Part shown: positions 44,708-53,511 of the stretch, one piece after another
Layout of the letters: each line of letters begins with the position of its first letter
How positions within the stretch are numbered: the first letter of the stretch is position 1
NCBI RefSeq assembly: GCF_009806985.1
Contig: NZ_WUAX01000003.1
Location: forward strand, 1-64,000
Length of the DNA: 64,000 nucleotides
DNA from: Halorubrum sp. JWXQ-INN 858
Lineage (GTDB): Archaea; Halobacteriota; Halobacteria; Halobacteriales; Haloferacaceae
Direction of reading: 5' to 3'
The notes under the pieces: model-generated
What the model saw: the letters and a program-made list of their open reading frames with translations, nothing else
What the model was told of the DNA's origin: nothing
Database searches by the model: none
Translations under genes and position numbers: made by a program

Positions 44708-45865
44708 TCAGATACCGAACGTCGCCCGTAGCATGTCGCGGGTCCCCGGGCCGAGCCCGACCGCGAGCACGGTGATGAGAAGCAGGAGGGTGTAGCGGGG
44801 CGTCTCCTCGAACATCTCGTCGTTGAACACCCAGACGACGAACGTGGCGGCCCCGAGCTTCACGAACAGGAACGGCCACGCGTCGCCCGTGACCGCGACG
44901 ACCGAGTCCGGGAGCAGCCGCCCGGTCCACGTCACGATGAGCTCGTTGACGACGTGTTTCGGGACGAGGTTCGAGCTCCCAGTCAGCGCCGGCATCCAGT
45001 TGAGCCCGATGACGTTGGCGACGCCGTCGACGGCGTGTCCCCAGATGATCAGGAAGCCGGCGAAGCCGGTTCCTTGGTTGATCGTCGGCTCCCAGCCCTC
45101 GATCAGCTTCCACGTGACCCACGTCGACAGCGTCGCGAGCACGAGCGTCAACACGAGCACCTGCGGGTAGAAAGTCACGTGGTCGGTGACGACCGCGAGG
45201 AACGCCAGGTAGCCGAGCGTGACCGCGAGCGCGACGACGCCCATCCCGAACAGCGGGCGGGCGTAGTCGTCGGCATACCCCCGCTCGGCGAGTGCGTACG
45301 CCGCGAGCACGCACGCGAGCGTGACGGCGAACACGGTGAAGTAGATGAATGGGCTGATGATCAGCGCGCTCCACGGGAACGCGATCAGCGGCTCGGTTCC
45401 CGCACGGGTCGCGGAGATGCCCGCGTCCTCGACGGTGCGGAGCGCCCCCCCGAACAGCATGAAGGGGAACAGCGCGTAGAAGAACCGGAGCTCGTCGCCG
45501 ATCGCCAGCCGCTGGAGGAGGAAGACGACGCCGACGAGCATCGCCAGCAGGATGAACACGTAACTCAGCGTCGAGACGGTGGTGTACCCCGGGAAGGCGA
45601 CGACCGCCCCGGCGGCGACCGCGTCCGCGCAGTCGGCGGAGCTCGTCACCAGCTCCGTGACCCCGCCCTCGTGGCGAACGGCACACTGTGCGCCCTGGCC
45701 GTCGGCGGCGACGGGGCCCCAGAAGTACCGCCAGAGGAACCGGTCGTACACCAGTCGTGGAAACAACAGCGACCCGAGAGCGAGGACGGCCGTGACGGCG
45801 GCGACCGCCGCGCCCCACGCCCGTTGGGGGCTGAGCCCGAGCCGCTCCTCGGCGAAAGCACTCAT
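44708..45865 (-). CDS. DUF63 integral membrane protein
   Basis: A 385-residue polytopic membrane protein with about 10 helices, including [64 protein letters not shown] and [20 protein letters not shown]. The conserved charged residues (Arg-Thr-Val-Glu-Asp and His-x-x-Asp) within helices are DUF63 hallmarks. This is an archaeal family of unknown function. A potential transport or lipid-related enzyme role cannot be decided from sequence. Confidence 0.88.
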   Translation of the reverse strand: MSAFAEERLGLSPQRAWGAAVAAVTAVLALGSLLFPRLVYDRFLWRYFWGPVAADGQGAQCAVRHEGGVTELVTSSADCADAVAAGAVVAFPGYTTVSTLSYVFILLAMLVGVVFLLQRLAIGDELRFFYALFPFMLFGGALRTVEDAGISATRAGTEPLIAFPWSALIISPFIYFTVFAVTLACVLAAYALAERGYADDYARPLFGMGVVALAVTLGYLAFLAVVTDHVTFYPQVLVLTLVLATLSTWVTWKLIEGWEPTINQGTGFAGFLIIWGHAVDGVANVIGLNWMPALTGSSNLVPKHVVNELIVTWTGRLLPDSVVAVTGDAWPFLFVKLGAATFVVWVFNDEMFEETPRYTLLLLITVLAVGLGPGTRDMLRATFGI

Positions 45866-45917
45866 ACCCCACGTTCGGAGGGTCCCGGAGTTGAGCGTTC
45901 CGGTCGCCTCCGACCGG

Positions 45918-46367
45918 TCAGATCGGGAGCCCCGCGGCCTCGTAGTCGGTCCCGAGGATGATCATCGTCTGTGAGCGGGAGAAGCCGTCCATGTTGGCGA
46001 CGCGCTCGAACATCAGCTCGCGAAGCCGGTCGGTGTCCTCGGCGACGACCCGCAACATCACGTCCCACTCGCCGGTCGTGAGGTGGATGTCTCGAACCCC
46101 CTCGATCTCCCGGAGCCGCTCTAACGCGTCCTCCTCGCGTCCCTGTTCGACCCGGAGGCCGACGAGCGCGCTGACGCCGTAGCCGACGGCCTTCGCGTTC
46201 ACCTTGGCGTGATACCCCTCGATGACGCCCGCGTCCTCCATCCGGCCGACGCGGTCGTGGACCGTGGCGCTCGACATGTCTATCCGTCGAGCGATCTCCG
46301 AGAACGGCGTCCGGGCGTCCGCCTGCAGGAGCCGAAGGATCGCCCGGTCCGTGTCGTCCAGTTCCAT
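45918..46367 (-). CDS. Lrp/AsnC-family regulator
   Basis: A 149-residue regulator. The N-terminal helix-turn-helix ([28 protein letters not shown], then [13 protein letters not shown]) is followed by the RAM ligand domain (about 68-140; [12 protein letters not shown] and [18 protein letters not shown]). It probably assembles as octamers that sense amino acids. The ATG used is the one before ELDD; an upstream ATG adds non-conserved sequence. It is divergent from the site-2 protease. Confidence 0.92.
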   Translation of the reverse strand: MELDDTDRAILRLLQADARTPFSEIARRIDMSSATVHDRVGRMEDAGVIEGYHAKVNAKAVGYGVSALVGLRVEQGREEDALERLREIEGVRDIHLTTGEWDVMLRVVAEDTDRLRELMFERVANMDGFSRSQTMIILGTDYEAAGLPI

Positions 46368-46470
46368 ACCCGACCGTGGGTCGCTGACCCCTTTGCAGTT
46401 GCGACCGGGCGGCATCGACGTGGCTCCCACCCGGACAGTTTTTAAGCCGATCGCTCCCGGTTGATCGGGT

Positions 46471-47631
46471 ATGCGAAGCTACACCGTCGGCCGGATCTGG
46501 GGGATCCCGATCCGGATCAACGTCTCGCTCGTCGTCTTCCTCCCGCTTCTGGCCTACCTGATCGGCAGCGGCGAGGGAATCGGCCTGTACGCCGGGATCA
46601 TCGGCGGCCTCGCGGGGACCGAGCTGGACCCCGTCGCGCTCGCCGACTCGCGCTGGACGATCGGGATCGCGGCGTCGGTCGGGCTGTTCGTCGGGGTGCT
46701 CCTCCACGAGCTCGGACACGCGTGGATGGCTCGCCGGTACGGGGTCGGTATCGAGTCGATCACCCTGTGGATCTTCGGCGGGGTCGCCGCGCTCGAGTCC
46801 GTTCCGAAGGAGTGGGACCGGGAGTTCTGGATCGCGATCATCGGGCCGATCACGAGCGTCGGCGTCGGCGTCGTCTTCCTCGGGCTCCTGCAAGTCGTCC
46901 CGACGTCCCAGCCGGTCCTCCTGTTCGTCGTCGGCTGGCTGGGCGTGATCAACGTCGTCCTCGCCGTCTTCAACTGCATCCCGGCGTTCCCGATGGACGG
47001 TGGACGCGTCCTCCGCGCGCTCCTGGCGCGCACCCGTCCGTACGCTACCGCGACGCGGATCGCCGCCCGCGTCGGGATCGGGTTCGGGCTCCTGTTCGTC
47101 GTGTTCGGCGTGTTGGCGTTCGACCTGATACTGGTGGTCGTCGGGCTGTTCGTCTACGGGGCCGCGAAAAGCGAGTCGCGGATCACGACGATCGCGGACC
47201 TGCTGGAGGGGCTCACCGTCCGGGACCTGCTGTCGACCGAGCCCGAGACGATCCCGGCCGACGCGACGCTCGAGGCGTTCGCCGACCGGATGTTCGCGAC
47301 CCGGCGGACCTCGTTTCCGGTCGAGCGCGACGGCGAGATCGTCGGCGTCGTGAGCCTCGATGCGTTGCGGCGCGGCCGGGGGCTCGACCGGTCGACGACG
47401 ACCGTCACCGAGGTGTCGTCGACGTCGCCGGTTCGGGTCGGGATCGGAGACGACGCCTTCGAGGCGCTCGTCGCGATCAACGCCGCCCGCGCGGAGTACG
47501 CCCTCGTCGAGGACGCCGCGGGCGACGTCGCCGGGATCGTGACCGTCGCCGACTTCGCCGAGACGATGCAGTTCGCCGCGACCGCCGGAAAGCCGGCGCG
47601 GGAGTCGCCGCTCGACGACGGCATCGTGTGA
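46471..47631 (+). CDS. site-2 protease family protein with CBS pair
   Basis: A 386-residue intramembrane M50 zinc protease. HELGH at residues 79-83 and NCIPAFPMDGGRVLRALLA carry the zinc ligands. Six or so helices come first, then a CBS pair at about 240-380 (TVRDLLSTEPETIPAD, FPVERDGEIVGVVSLDA, then GDDAFEALVAINAARAEYALV). CBS domains bind adenosyl nucleotides and may gate activity. Relatives cleave anti-sigma-like or membrane regulators. TTTTTAAGC about 27 bases before the ATG is the promoter. Confidence 0.93.
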   Translation: MRSYTVGRIWGIPIRINVSLVVFLPLLAYLIGSGEGIGLYAGIIGGLAGTELDPVALADSRWTIGIAASVGLFVGVLLHELGHAWMARRYGVGIESITLWIFGGVAALESVPKEWDREFWIAIIGPITSVGVGVVFLGLLQVVPTSQPVLLFVVGWLGVINVVLAVFNCIPAFPMDGGRVLRALLARTRPYATATRIAARVGIGFGLLFVVFGVLAFDLILVVVGLFVYGAAKSESRITTIADLLEGLTVRDLLSTEPETIPADATLEAFADRMFATRRTSFPVERDGEIVGVVSLDALRRGRGLDRSTTTVTEVSSTSPVRVGIGDDAFEALVAINAARAEYALVEDAAGDVAGIVTVADFAETMQFAATAGKPARESPLDDGIV

Positions 47632-47732
47632 AAGGCGGTGTCGTATGAAAGGTGGTGTCGTGTAGGGCGGCGTCGTGCGGGGACGGTATCGTGTCGGGCT
47701 GAATCGTGTGAAGACGGTATCGTAGGGAGAGA
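47632..47732. repeat. imperfect GTGTCGT repeats downstream of the site-2 protease
   Basis: GTGAAAGGCGGTGTCGTATG, GAAAGGTGGTGTCGTGTAG and related units ending in GGTATCGT repeat irregularly over the gap between convergent genes. Confidence 0.6.
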
Positions 47733-48557
47733 TCACACCCGCCGGAAATCGCCCAATCGCGTCCCGTCGAGGAGGTAGGCGTCGCCGGACGGGAGCCCGT
47801 CCGGGAGGAACGGCGACAGGAACGACCCGTCCTCGACGTTGACCCACGTCCCGCCGGAGCGTTCGTTGAACGCCGGGAAGACGACGAGATCGGGGGCCGT
47901 AACGCCCGGAGTCGTAACGTCCGATGCCGTAACGTCTGAGGCCAGGGTATCGGGGTGTGAGTCTCCCTCGAAGCACGCCGACGGGTCGAGCGGGCCGCGG
48001 AGCCACGCGCGTTCAGTTCGCGCCCCGCCGACCGCGTCGGCCAGCCGGACTTGCGGGTGTTCGTGGCCCATGCAGACGACGTCGGTCGCACGGAGGCTCG
48101 GGTCCGGCCACGTGTGTCCGTGGAGGACGCCGACGCCGCCGTCCGAGTTCTCGCTGGCCGCATCGCCCAACGTGCCGCCCGCCGGCCCGATCACGTCGAT
48201 CTCGTCCGCGAACGCCGCCGCGACGCCGCCGTCGTGGTTCCCCTCGACGAGCGTCATCGGGACCCGATCGGTGACCGCCCCGATCAGTCGATCCAACTCG
48301 TCCAGATCCTCGCCGTCGGGTGCGGCGATCCGGTGTGCGAGGTCGCCGAGCACGACGAGCCGGTCGGCCTCCGTCCGACCGATCAGCCCGCACAGCCGCT
48401 CGCGCCGCTCCTCGGCTCGGCTCTCGAGTTCGACGCCGCGCTCGTAACGAAGGGCGACCTCGATGCCGGCGTGAACGTCGGCGACGAGCAGCGCGCGTCC
48501 GGTGCCAAGGTCGGCGACCGCGGCCGGCTCGCCGACCACCGGCTCGACGCGAGCCAT
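47733..48557 (-). CDS. rpe: RPA-associated metallophosphoesterase
   Basis: A 274-residue calcineurin-like phosphoesterase. LLVADVHAGIE, VVLGDLAHRI, LVEGNHDGGV and CMGHEHPQ form the two-metal site, all ligands present. Its ATG overlaps the stop of rpap1 (TGATG). The rpa1-rpap1-phosphoesterase order matches the Haloferax volcanii rpa1 operon (established knowledge). It may process DNA or RNA ends or nucleotides bound to RPA. An insert of about 20 residues near 225 contains repeated SDVT/PGVTAPD units. Confidence 0.92.
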   Translation of the reverse strand: MARVEPVVGEPAAVADLGTGRALLVADVHAGIEVALRYERGVELESRAEERRERLCGLIGRTEADRLVVLGDLAHRIAAPDGEDLDELDRLIGAVTDRVPMTLVEGNHDGGVAAAFADEIDVIGPAGGTLGDAASENSDGGVGVLHGHTWPDPSLRATDVVCMGHEHPQVRLADAVGGARTERAWLRGPLDPSACFEGDSHPDTLASDVTASDVTTPGVTAPDLVVFPAFNERSGGTWVNVEDGSFLSPFLPDGLPSGDAYLLDGTRLGDFRRV

Positions 48558-50275
48558 CAGATCGCCTTGAGGACCCCGTCGCCCGGCTCGTAACACTTCC
48601 CGCTCATCAACGCGTCCTGGATCGCGTCCGCGACGTCGCTCGCGTCCGCCCCGTACTCGGCGACGACCGCATCGACGACCGCGTCGTGGTCCGCGCCGTC
48701 GCCCTCGTCGAGCGCCGCCATCGTCTCGACGGCGACGGCTTCGAGGTCGACGTCGGCTGCCGCGTCGTCGCCGCCGGCGTCGTCCACATCCTCGTCCCCC
48801 TCGTCCCCACCGCTCTCATCGACCCTCTCGGGTCCATCGACCTCATCGGCTCCATCGGCGTCGGTGGCGGGTTCCGGCTCGGGGACGTCGATGTCCGCCT
48901 CGCCCGGGTCGTCGACCTCGGAGCCCGTCGAGAAGTCCGTTCCGTACTCCGCTTCGATCTCCTCGCGCTCCGCGTCGTCCAGCTCGTACATCTCGCCGGA
49001 GACGCCGGTCGCGGCCGCGACGTCCGACGCGTCGTCCTCGCCGCTCGTCGCCGCCGTGTCGTCCGCGTCGCTTTCGGCCGCCGCGTCGGCGGTACCCTCG
49101 GCGTCGCTGGGATCGTTCCCCTCGAGGTCGTCGAGTCCACCGTCGTCGAAGTCACCCAGCCCGTCGCTGGCGTCTTCTGTGTCGCTGATGTCTTCGGTGT
49201 CGCTGATGTCTGCGGTGTCGCTGATGTCTGCGGCGTCGGCGGTGTCGATCGTCTCGCCAGCGGCCGGCTCCGCATCCGGCTCCGTATCGGTCCGAACGCC
49301 GTCGTCGACGGTGGGGTCGGCCGTTTCGACGGCGTCGTCCGCCTCGACAGTCTCGCCGGCCTCGTCGGCGTCCAACACGTCCGTGTCGGCCGTCTCGGTG
49401 TCGGCCGTCTCGGTGTCGGCCGTCTCGGTGTTTGCCGTCTCGGTGTCGGCCGTCTCGCCACCGGCCGTTTCGCTGTCGTCCACGTCGACGTCGGCCGTCT
49501 CGGTGTCGGCGTCGTCCCCCGCGGGATCGACCGTTTCCGCGGCGACGGTGACGTCGGTGTCGGGGAGCGGACCGACGGCGACGACGCCGCCCTCGTCCGG
49601 CGCGATCTCGGGTGCGCGGACGTCGTCTCGCTCGCCCGCGATCAGTTCGAGGGCGTCGACGGCGAGGCGGCGGATCGCTTCCACGTACGCGGGGGAGGTG
49701 TCGTAGTGATCGAGCGCGCGCGGGATCCCCGCCGCGAGCGACGCGGGTGCGCCGCCGGCCTCCAAGGCCCGCCGGAGGTCCTCACCGCGGAGCGGCGACT
49801 CCTGGGCGAGCCGGAAGACCGCGAGCCGGTCGAGCGTCGACTCCGCGGCGGAGACGACCCATCGGTCGCGGGTGTCGGCGTCGACCTCGTTGATGCTCTC
49901 CGGGCGTACGGACGTGAACACCCGGTCGGAGTCCTCCGGTTCGAACGTCCGGGCCTTCCCCGTCAGCGCGACGAACGCCGGCGGTTCCGCGCGTTCGAGG
50001 AACGTCTGGGCGGCCGGCTGGTACTGGCCGGCGTAGGTGACGAACGCGCCCGAGGGGTCGACGATCCGTCCGCGGCGCGTGTCGTCGTTGATCCGCTCGA
50101 CCTCGGTGAGCACGCCGGCGACGAACAGCCGGTTGACCCGCGCGCCGGTCGGGGTGACGACGTAGTTCGGGGCGCGCTCCTCGTCGCTCTCGGAGTACGA
50201 CAGCGACGCGTCGTCGAACTCCGCGGCGAACGGACGGTAGGCGACCTCGCGGGCTCCGGGGCCGTCGTCGCTCAT
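48557..50275 (-). CDS. rpap1: RPA1-associated protein (OB-fold)
   Basis: A 572-residue partner of RPA1. The conserved OB-fold domain is at about 20-170 (REVAYRPFAAEFDD, NYVVTPTGARVNRLFVAGVLTEVE and VDPSGAFVTYAGQYQPAAQTFL), with a winged/helical domain at 170-225. Then follow about 270 residues of acidic low complexity, and a C-terminal ~60-residue helical domain (EAVAVETMAALDEGDGADHD). ATGA overlap with rpa1 and TGATG overlap with rpe show strict coupling. Family members without expansions are shorter. The TETAD and DISDT repeats are encoded by 15-base DNA repeats. Confidence 0.92.
   Translation of the reverse strand: MSDDGPGAREVAYRPFAAEFDDASLSYSESDEERAPNYVVTPTGARVNRLFVAGVLTEVERINDDTRRGRIVDPSGAFVTYAGQYQPAAQTFLERAEPPAFVALTGKARTFEPEDSDRVFTSVRPESINEVDADTRDRWVVSAAESTLDRLAVFRLAQESPLRGEDLRRALEAGGAPASLAAGIPRALDHYDTSPAYVEAIRRLAVDALELIAGERDDVRAPEIAPDEGGVVAVGPLPDTDVTVAAETVDPAGDDADTETADVDVDDSETAGGETADTETANTETADTETADTETADTDVLDADEAGETVEADDAVETADPTVDDGVRTDTEPDAEPAAGETIDTADAADISDTADISDTEDISDTEDASDGLGDFDDGGLDDLEGNDPSDAEGTADAAAESDADDTAATSGEDDASDVAAATGVSGEMYELDDAEREEIEAEYGTDFSTGSEVDDPGEADIDVPEPEPATDADGADEVDGPERVDESGGDEGDEDVDDAGGDDAAADVDLEAVAVETMAALDEGDGADHDAVVDAVVAEYGADASDVADAIQDALMSGKCYEPGDGVLKAI
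49170..49460 (-). repeat. 15-base in-frame repeats in rpap1
   Basis: GTGTCGCTGATGTCT-type units (49180-49235) encode DISDT. GTGTCGGCCGTCTCG-type units, five to six copies (49381-49455), encode TETAD. Both are multiples of three, so the frame is kept. Confidence 0.9.
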
Positions 50276-51546
50276 TCCGCCACCTCCGCGAGGGCGGCAC
50301 GGGCCCCGGCGGCCGGGTCGTCGTCCGCGACCTCGAACTCCGTGGCGTCGAGGTTCGCGCCGTAGTCGTCGACCGAGAGGTTCCCCCGCACGCGGTAGGC
50401 CCGCCCGACGAGCCGGTCGGCGATCGCGTCGGCGACGACCTCCTTGTCCATCGCCTCCTGGGCCGCCGACAGCGCGTCGGCGAGCCCGCCGCCGTACACC
50501 TCGGCGGTGAGTTCGTCGTCGAGCACGACGGTGACGGTGTCGGTGCCGTCGTCGAGGATCGCCTTCACCCGGAGGTCGTCCTCGGCGTCGACCGCGCCGT
50601 GGCTCCGGCACTGGCCGCCCTGTACGACCCGCCCGCACTCGGGACAGCGTTCGATGAGTCCCGAGCCGTCGCGGATCTCGAGGACGTTGCCGACGACCTC
50701 GACGTCGAACATCCCGCCGGACCCGACCGCCTCGGCGACGGAGAGCCGCGGGGCGTCGTCCGCGACCGAGACGGCGTCCGAAAGCGGTGCCACCGTCGAG
50801 AACTCCGTGAGGTTGATCGAGGGCACCCCGCGGAACTCGCGGACGTAGACGTCCTCGACCCGGAGGTCCGCGCCCGCCTGGAGCTCGGGGCGCGGGTTCC
50901 AGTCGGTGAAGGGGAGCCGCGCCGTCGCGTCGCCGAGAACGCCCTCGAGGATGTCGGTCTCCCCGTCGCGCCCGGAGATGGTCTTCTCGTCGACCTCGAG
51001 CACTCGGACCTCGACGTTTCGGCCGCGGTCGCCCGCCTCGATATCGATCAGGTCGCGGTCTCCACCGATCGGCCGGTCGACGGCGACCGTCTCCTCGGCG
51101 ATCGCGACGGTCGTCGACTCGTTGAGGTTGAGCTCGGGGCGGCCGTCCCACTCGCGAACGCCGGCGTTGCCGATCGTCAGCGAGTCGCCGGGTTCGAACC
51201 CGAAGTCCTGCCACGCCGTGTAGGAGATGCTCCCCGTTCCATCGGCGAGTTCGCCCTCACGAATGGTGATATCGTCGCCCTGATAGCGGATCGTTCGGGT
51301 GCCGGCCGAGAGCACGCGGGCGGTGACGGTCACGTTGCCGTGGTCGGTGGTGACCCCGCCGACGTCGACGGTGTCGGGGCTCGGCGAGGAGCCGCCGCCC
51401 CCGCCGCCGTGTTTCCGCCTGACGCTCTGTTTCGCCTCGCCGATCGGCACGCTGTACTCCAGTAGGTCTCGTAGGTCGCTTTCGACCTCCTCTTTGTCAA
51501 CGCCGAGGTCGGAGGCGATTTCCTCGGCATGGTCGGTGACGTCCAT
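50272..51546 (-). CDS. rpa1: single-stranded DNA-binding replication protein A, RPA1
   Basis: A 424-residue RPA. A helical N-terminus (MDVTDHAEEIASDLGVDKEEVE) is followed by three OB folds at about 68-150, 165-260 and 280-400. The third is preceded by a zinc finger (RCPECGRVVQGGQCRSHG). A Gly6-Ser linker occurs near 48-55. It coats single-stranded DNA in replication and repair. The start chosen is the ATG before DVTD; the longer frame is antisense-like. The operon continues with rpap1 and rpe. Confidence 0.95.
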   Translation of the reverse strand: MDVTDHAEEIASDLGVDKEEVESDLRDLLEYSVPIGEAKQSVRRKHGGGGGGSSPSPDTVDVGGVTTDHGNVTVTARVLSAGTRTIRYQGDDITIREGELADGTGSISYTAWQDFGFEPGDSLTIGNAGVREWDGRPELNLNESTTVAIAEETVAVDRPIGGDRDLIDIEAGDRGRNVEVRVLEVDEKTISGRDGETDILEGVLGDATARLPFTDWNPRPELQAGADLRVEDVYVREFRGVPSINLTEFSTVAPLSDAVSVADDAPRLSVAEAVGSGGMFDVEVVGNVLEIRDGSGLIERCPECGRVVQGGQCRSHGAVDAEDDLRVKAILDDGTDTVTVVLDDELTAEVYGGGLADALSAAQEAMDKEVVADAIADRLVGRAYRVRGNLSVDDYGANLDATEFEVADDDPAAGARAALAEVAE

Positions 51547-51654
51547 CGTCCGCGGGTTCGTCGCGCCCGCACAAAAGGCTACGGCCCTCGCGCACGACCC
51601 GTCGTCGCGCGGTTCGTCGCCACACCTAAGCCGATCGCCCGCACACGTACCCCC

Positions 51655-51972
51655 ATGACCGAAGTCGACATCGACACGCACGTCGGCGACGAGCGCACCG
51701 TCATCGACGTCGTCGGAACTCGGGACGTCACCGTCGTCGTCAGATCGGCGTCGGGCGAGCGGATCTACCTCCCGCCGGAGGGGTTCGAGGAGCCGGTCGA
51801 GGCGTCACCGTACCGATCGCCGTACCAGAGTTCCTACGCCCGAAGCGACGAGGAGGAGAGCCCGTACCGCGAGGCTCCGGAGAGCACTCGGGGCGTGATC
51901 ACGACCGCCGACGGCTTCCGGATCCACCACGCCGAGTCGCCGACCGAGATCGACGTCTATCGCGAAGCGTAG
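51655..51972 (+). CDS. small haloarchaeal protein, function unknown
   Basis: A 105-residue protein. The N-terminal beta-rich part (VDIDTHVGDERTVIDVVGTRDVTVVVRS) and the C-terminal GVITTADGFRIHHAESPTEIDVYRE look conserved, with a Tyr/Ser/Pro/Arg-rich middle. No catalytic residues or membrane helices. It starts 108 bases from the divergent rpa1 start, so they could share control. No family name is claimed. Confidence 0.8.
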   Translation: MTEVDIDTHVGDERTVIDVVGTRDVTVVVRSASGERIYLPPEGFEEPVEASPYRSPYQSSYARSDEEESPYREAPESTRGVITTADGFRIHHAESPTEIDVYREA

Positions 51973-52045
51973 CGACGTTCTCCTGACGCACCGTTCTCCT
52001 TACCCGACGCCCTCCCTACCCGACGTTCTCCTTATGCGACGTCCT
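51972..52045. repeat. short CGACGTTCTCCTTA repeats
   Basis: CGACGTTCTCCT, CACCGTTCTCCTTACCCGACG and CGACGTTCTCCTTATGCGACG recur across the gap between two convergent genes, running into the end of the glycosyltransferase. Confidence 0.7.
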
Positions 52046-53078
52046 CGTAGACGGCGAGGGTGTCCTCGGCGACCGCCGACCAGTCGCGACGCTCGTACGT
52101 CGGCGGCTCTTCGCGGTCGAGCGCCTCGACGAGCCCGTCGACGATCGACTCCGAGTCGGGCGTCACTTCGATCAGACAGCCCTCGGGGAGGACCTCGGCG
52201 GCGCCACAGCGGGTCGAGACGACCTGTGTTCCCGCCTCCAACGCCTCCGTGATCGTGATGCCGAACGGCTCGGCGAGCGAGGGGGAGACGAACGCGTCGG
52301 ACGCGGCGTAGTAGTCGCCGAGCTCCGCCTCGGGGACGTAGCCGGCGAACTCGACGCGGTCCTCGATGCCGACCAGCTCGACGAACCGCTTCAGCTGTCC
52401 GGTCTGGTGGCCCGACCCGCCGACGACGAGGGTGACGCCGGGGCGGCGGAGCTTCTTCATCGCGTACAGGAGGTGTGAGATCCCCTTCTGGTCGGTGTGG
52501 CGACCGACGAAAAAGAGCATCTCGCCGTCGATGCCGAGCTCCGCGCGGACGTCCGTACCGCTGAACTCGGGCGTCGAGAAGCCGTTGTACACGACCCGGG
52601 AGTCGGCCCCGTACAGCTCGCGGATGTCCTCGCGGACGATCTCGCTGACCGCGATGTTGCAGTCGGCGGCGTTCGCGAGCCGCCGCTCCGTCTCGACCTC
52701 CCGCCGTGGCGGGTCGATGTTGCGGTCGCTCGCGAGCGAGTGGAACGACGAGACCCACGTCGCGTCGGACGCGCGCGCGGCGCTGCGGCCGGGGCCGTAG
52801 CCGAACCAGTCGTGGGTGTGGATCACGTCGTAATCGTCCGCCAGCTCGACGAACCGGTCGCTGAGCCGGCCGACCCGCGTGGCGATGTCTCCCTCGCCCG
52901 TCTCGACCCCCTCGACGCCCGGCTCGTCTTCGGGGGCGAGCTCCGCGGGTAGCACGAGCCTTGCGTCGACCCCGAGGTCGTCGCGCAGCCCGGAGAACAG
53001 TTCACCGACGTGGACGTCGAGGCCGCCGGTGATGTTCGGCGGATACCCCCATCCCAACATGAGTACGCTCGGCGACAT
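52032..53078 (-). CDS. family 4 glycosyltransferase
   Basis: A 348-residue GT-B enzyme. VLMLGWGYPPNITGGLDVHVGEL opens the acceptor domain, VIHTHDWFGYG follows. The donor domain has FFVGRHTDQKGISHLLYAM, VVGGSGHQTGQL and SPSLAEPFGITITEALEAGTQVV, with the retaining EPFGI motif (Glu-x7-Glu). Relatives include glycogen/starch synthases and sugar-phosphate synthases. The donor is probably a nucleoside-diphosphate glucose, acceptor unknown. Upstream is the tRNA-Leu on the same strand. Confidence 0.9.
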   Translation of the reverse strand: MSPSVLMLGWGYPPNITGGLDVHVGELFSGLRDDLGVDARLVLPAELAPEDEPGVEGVETGEGDIATRVGRLSDRFVELADDYDVIHTHDWFGYGPGRSAARASDATWVSSFHSLASDRNIDPPRREVETERRLANAADCNIAVSEIVREDIRELYGADSRVVYNGFSTPEFSGTDVRAELGIDGEMLFFVGRHTDQKGISHLLYAMKKLRRPGVTLVVGGSGHQTGQLKRFVELVGIEDRVEFAGYVPEAELGDYYAASDAFVSPSLAEPFGITITEALEAGTQVVSTRCGAAEVLPEGCLIEVTPDSESIVDGLVEALDREEPPTYERRDWSAVAEDTLAVYEDVA

Positions 53079-53210
53079 ACACTGACGTTGCGCGACTCGA
53101 CACTTAGGTGTGCCTCTCCGTTGAAACGTCTCCGTGATCGAAACGAGCCCGTGCCCGGACGGGCGCGTGCCCGAACGGACGGTTCGGGTCCGTCGCCCGG
53201 CCTCGTTCAG

Positions 53211-53294
53211 TGCGTGGGACCGGATTTGAACCGGCGGACTCCTACGAGACAGCGTCCTAAGCGCTGCGCCGTTTCCTGGCTTGGCTACCCACGC
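53211..53294 (-). tRNA. tRNA-Leu (anticodon UAG)
   Basis: An 84-base cloverleaf on the minus strand. The acceptor stem GCGTGGG pairs with CCCACGC and the discriminator is A. The anticodon stem CAGCG/CGCTG encloses CTTAGGA, giving anticodon TAG. A long variable arm (TCTCGTAGGAGTC) marks a class II tRNA. The T arm is CCGGTTCAAATCCGG. No intron and no encoded CCA. It reads CUA and probably other CUN codons. Confidence 0.95.
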
Positions 53295-53352
53295 GCACCT
53301 CCCCGTAGACGGAACCGACTCAAGAACCTGACGAACGGGGGCGGCGGGGTGA

Positions 53353-53430
53353 GTCGGTCCGGTATCGACTGGCGGCGGCGCGGGTCGGTCCGGTATCGAC
53401 TGGCGGCGGCGCGGGTCGGTCCGGTACCGG
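53353..53430. repeat. 31-base tandem repeat (GTCGGTCCGGTATCGACTGG)
   Basis: GTCGGTCCGGTATCGACTGG plus CGGCGGCGCGG starts at 53353, 53384 and 53415 (third copy partial). It lies in the 217-base gap between the tRNA and the TFB-like gene. A further GATCCGGTGTCG pair follows. Confidence 0.9.
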
Positions 53431-53481
53431 CGATCCGGTGTCGACGGTTCGACGCCATCGATCCGGTGTCGCCGCGTATCG

Positions 53482-53490
53482 CTTATATAC
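53482..53490 (+). promoter_or_regulatory. TATA box of the TFB-like gene
   Basis: CTTATATAC lies 22-30 bases before the ATG at 53512, so the transcript is leaderless. Confidence 0.65.
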
Positions 53491-53511
53491 GTCGCCGCGA
53501 AACGTCGTCGC

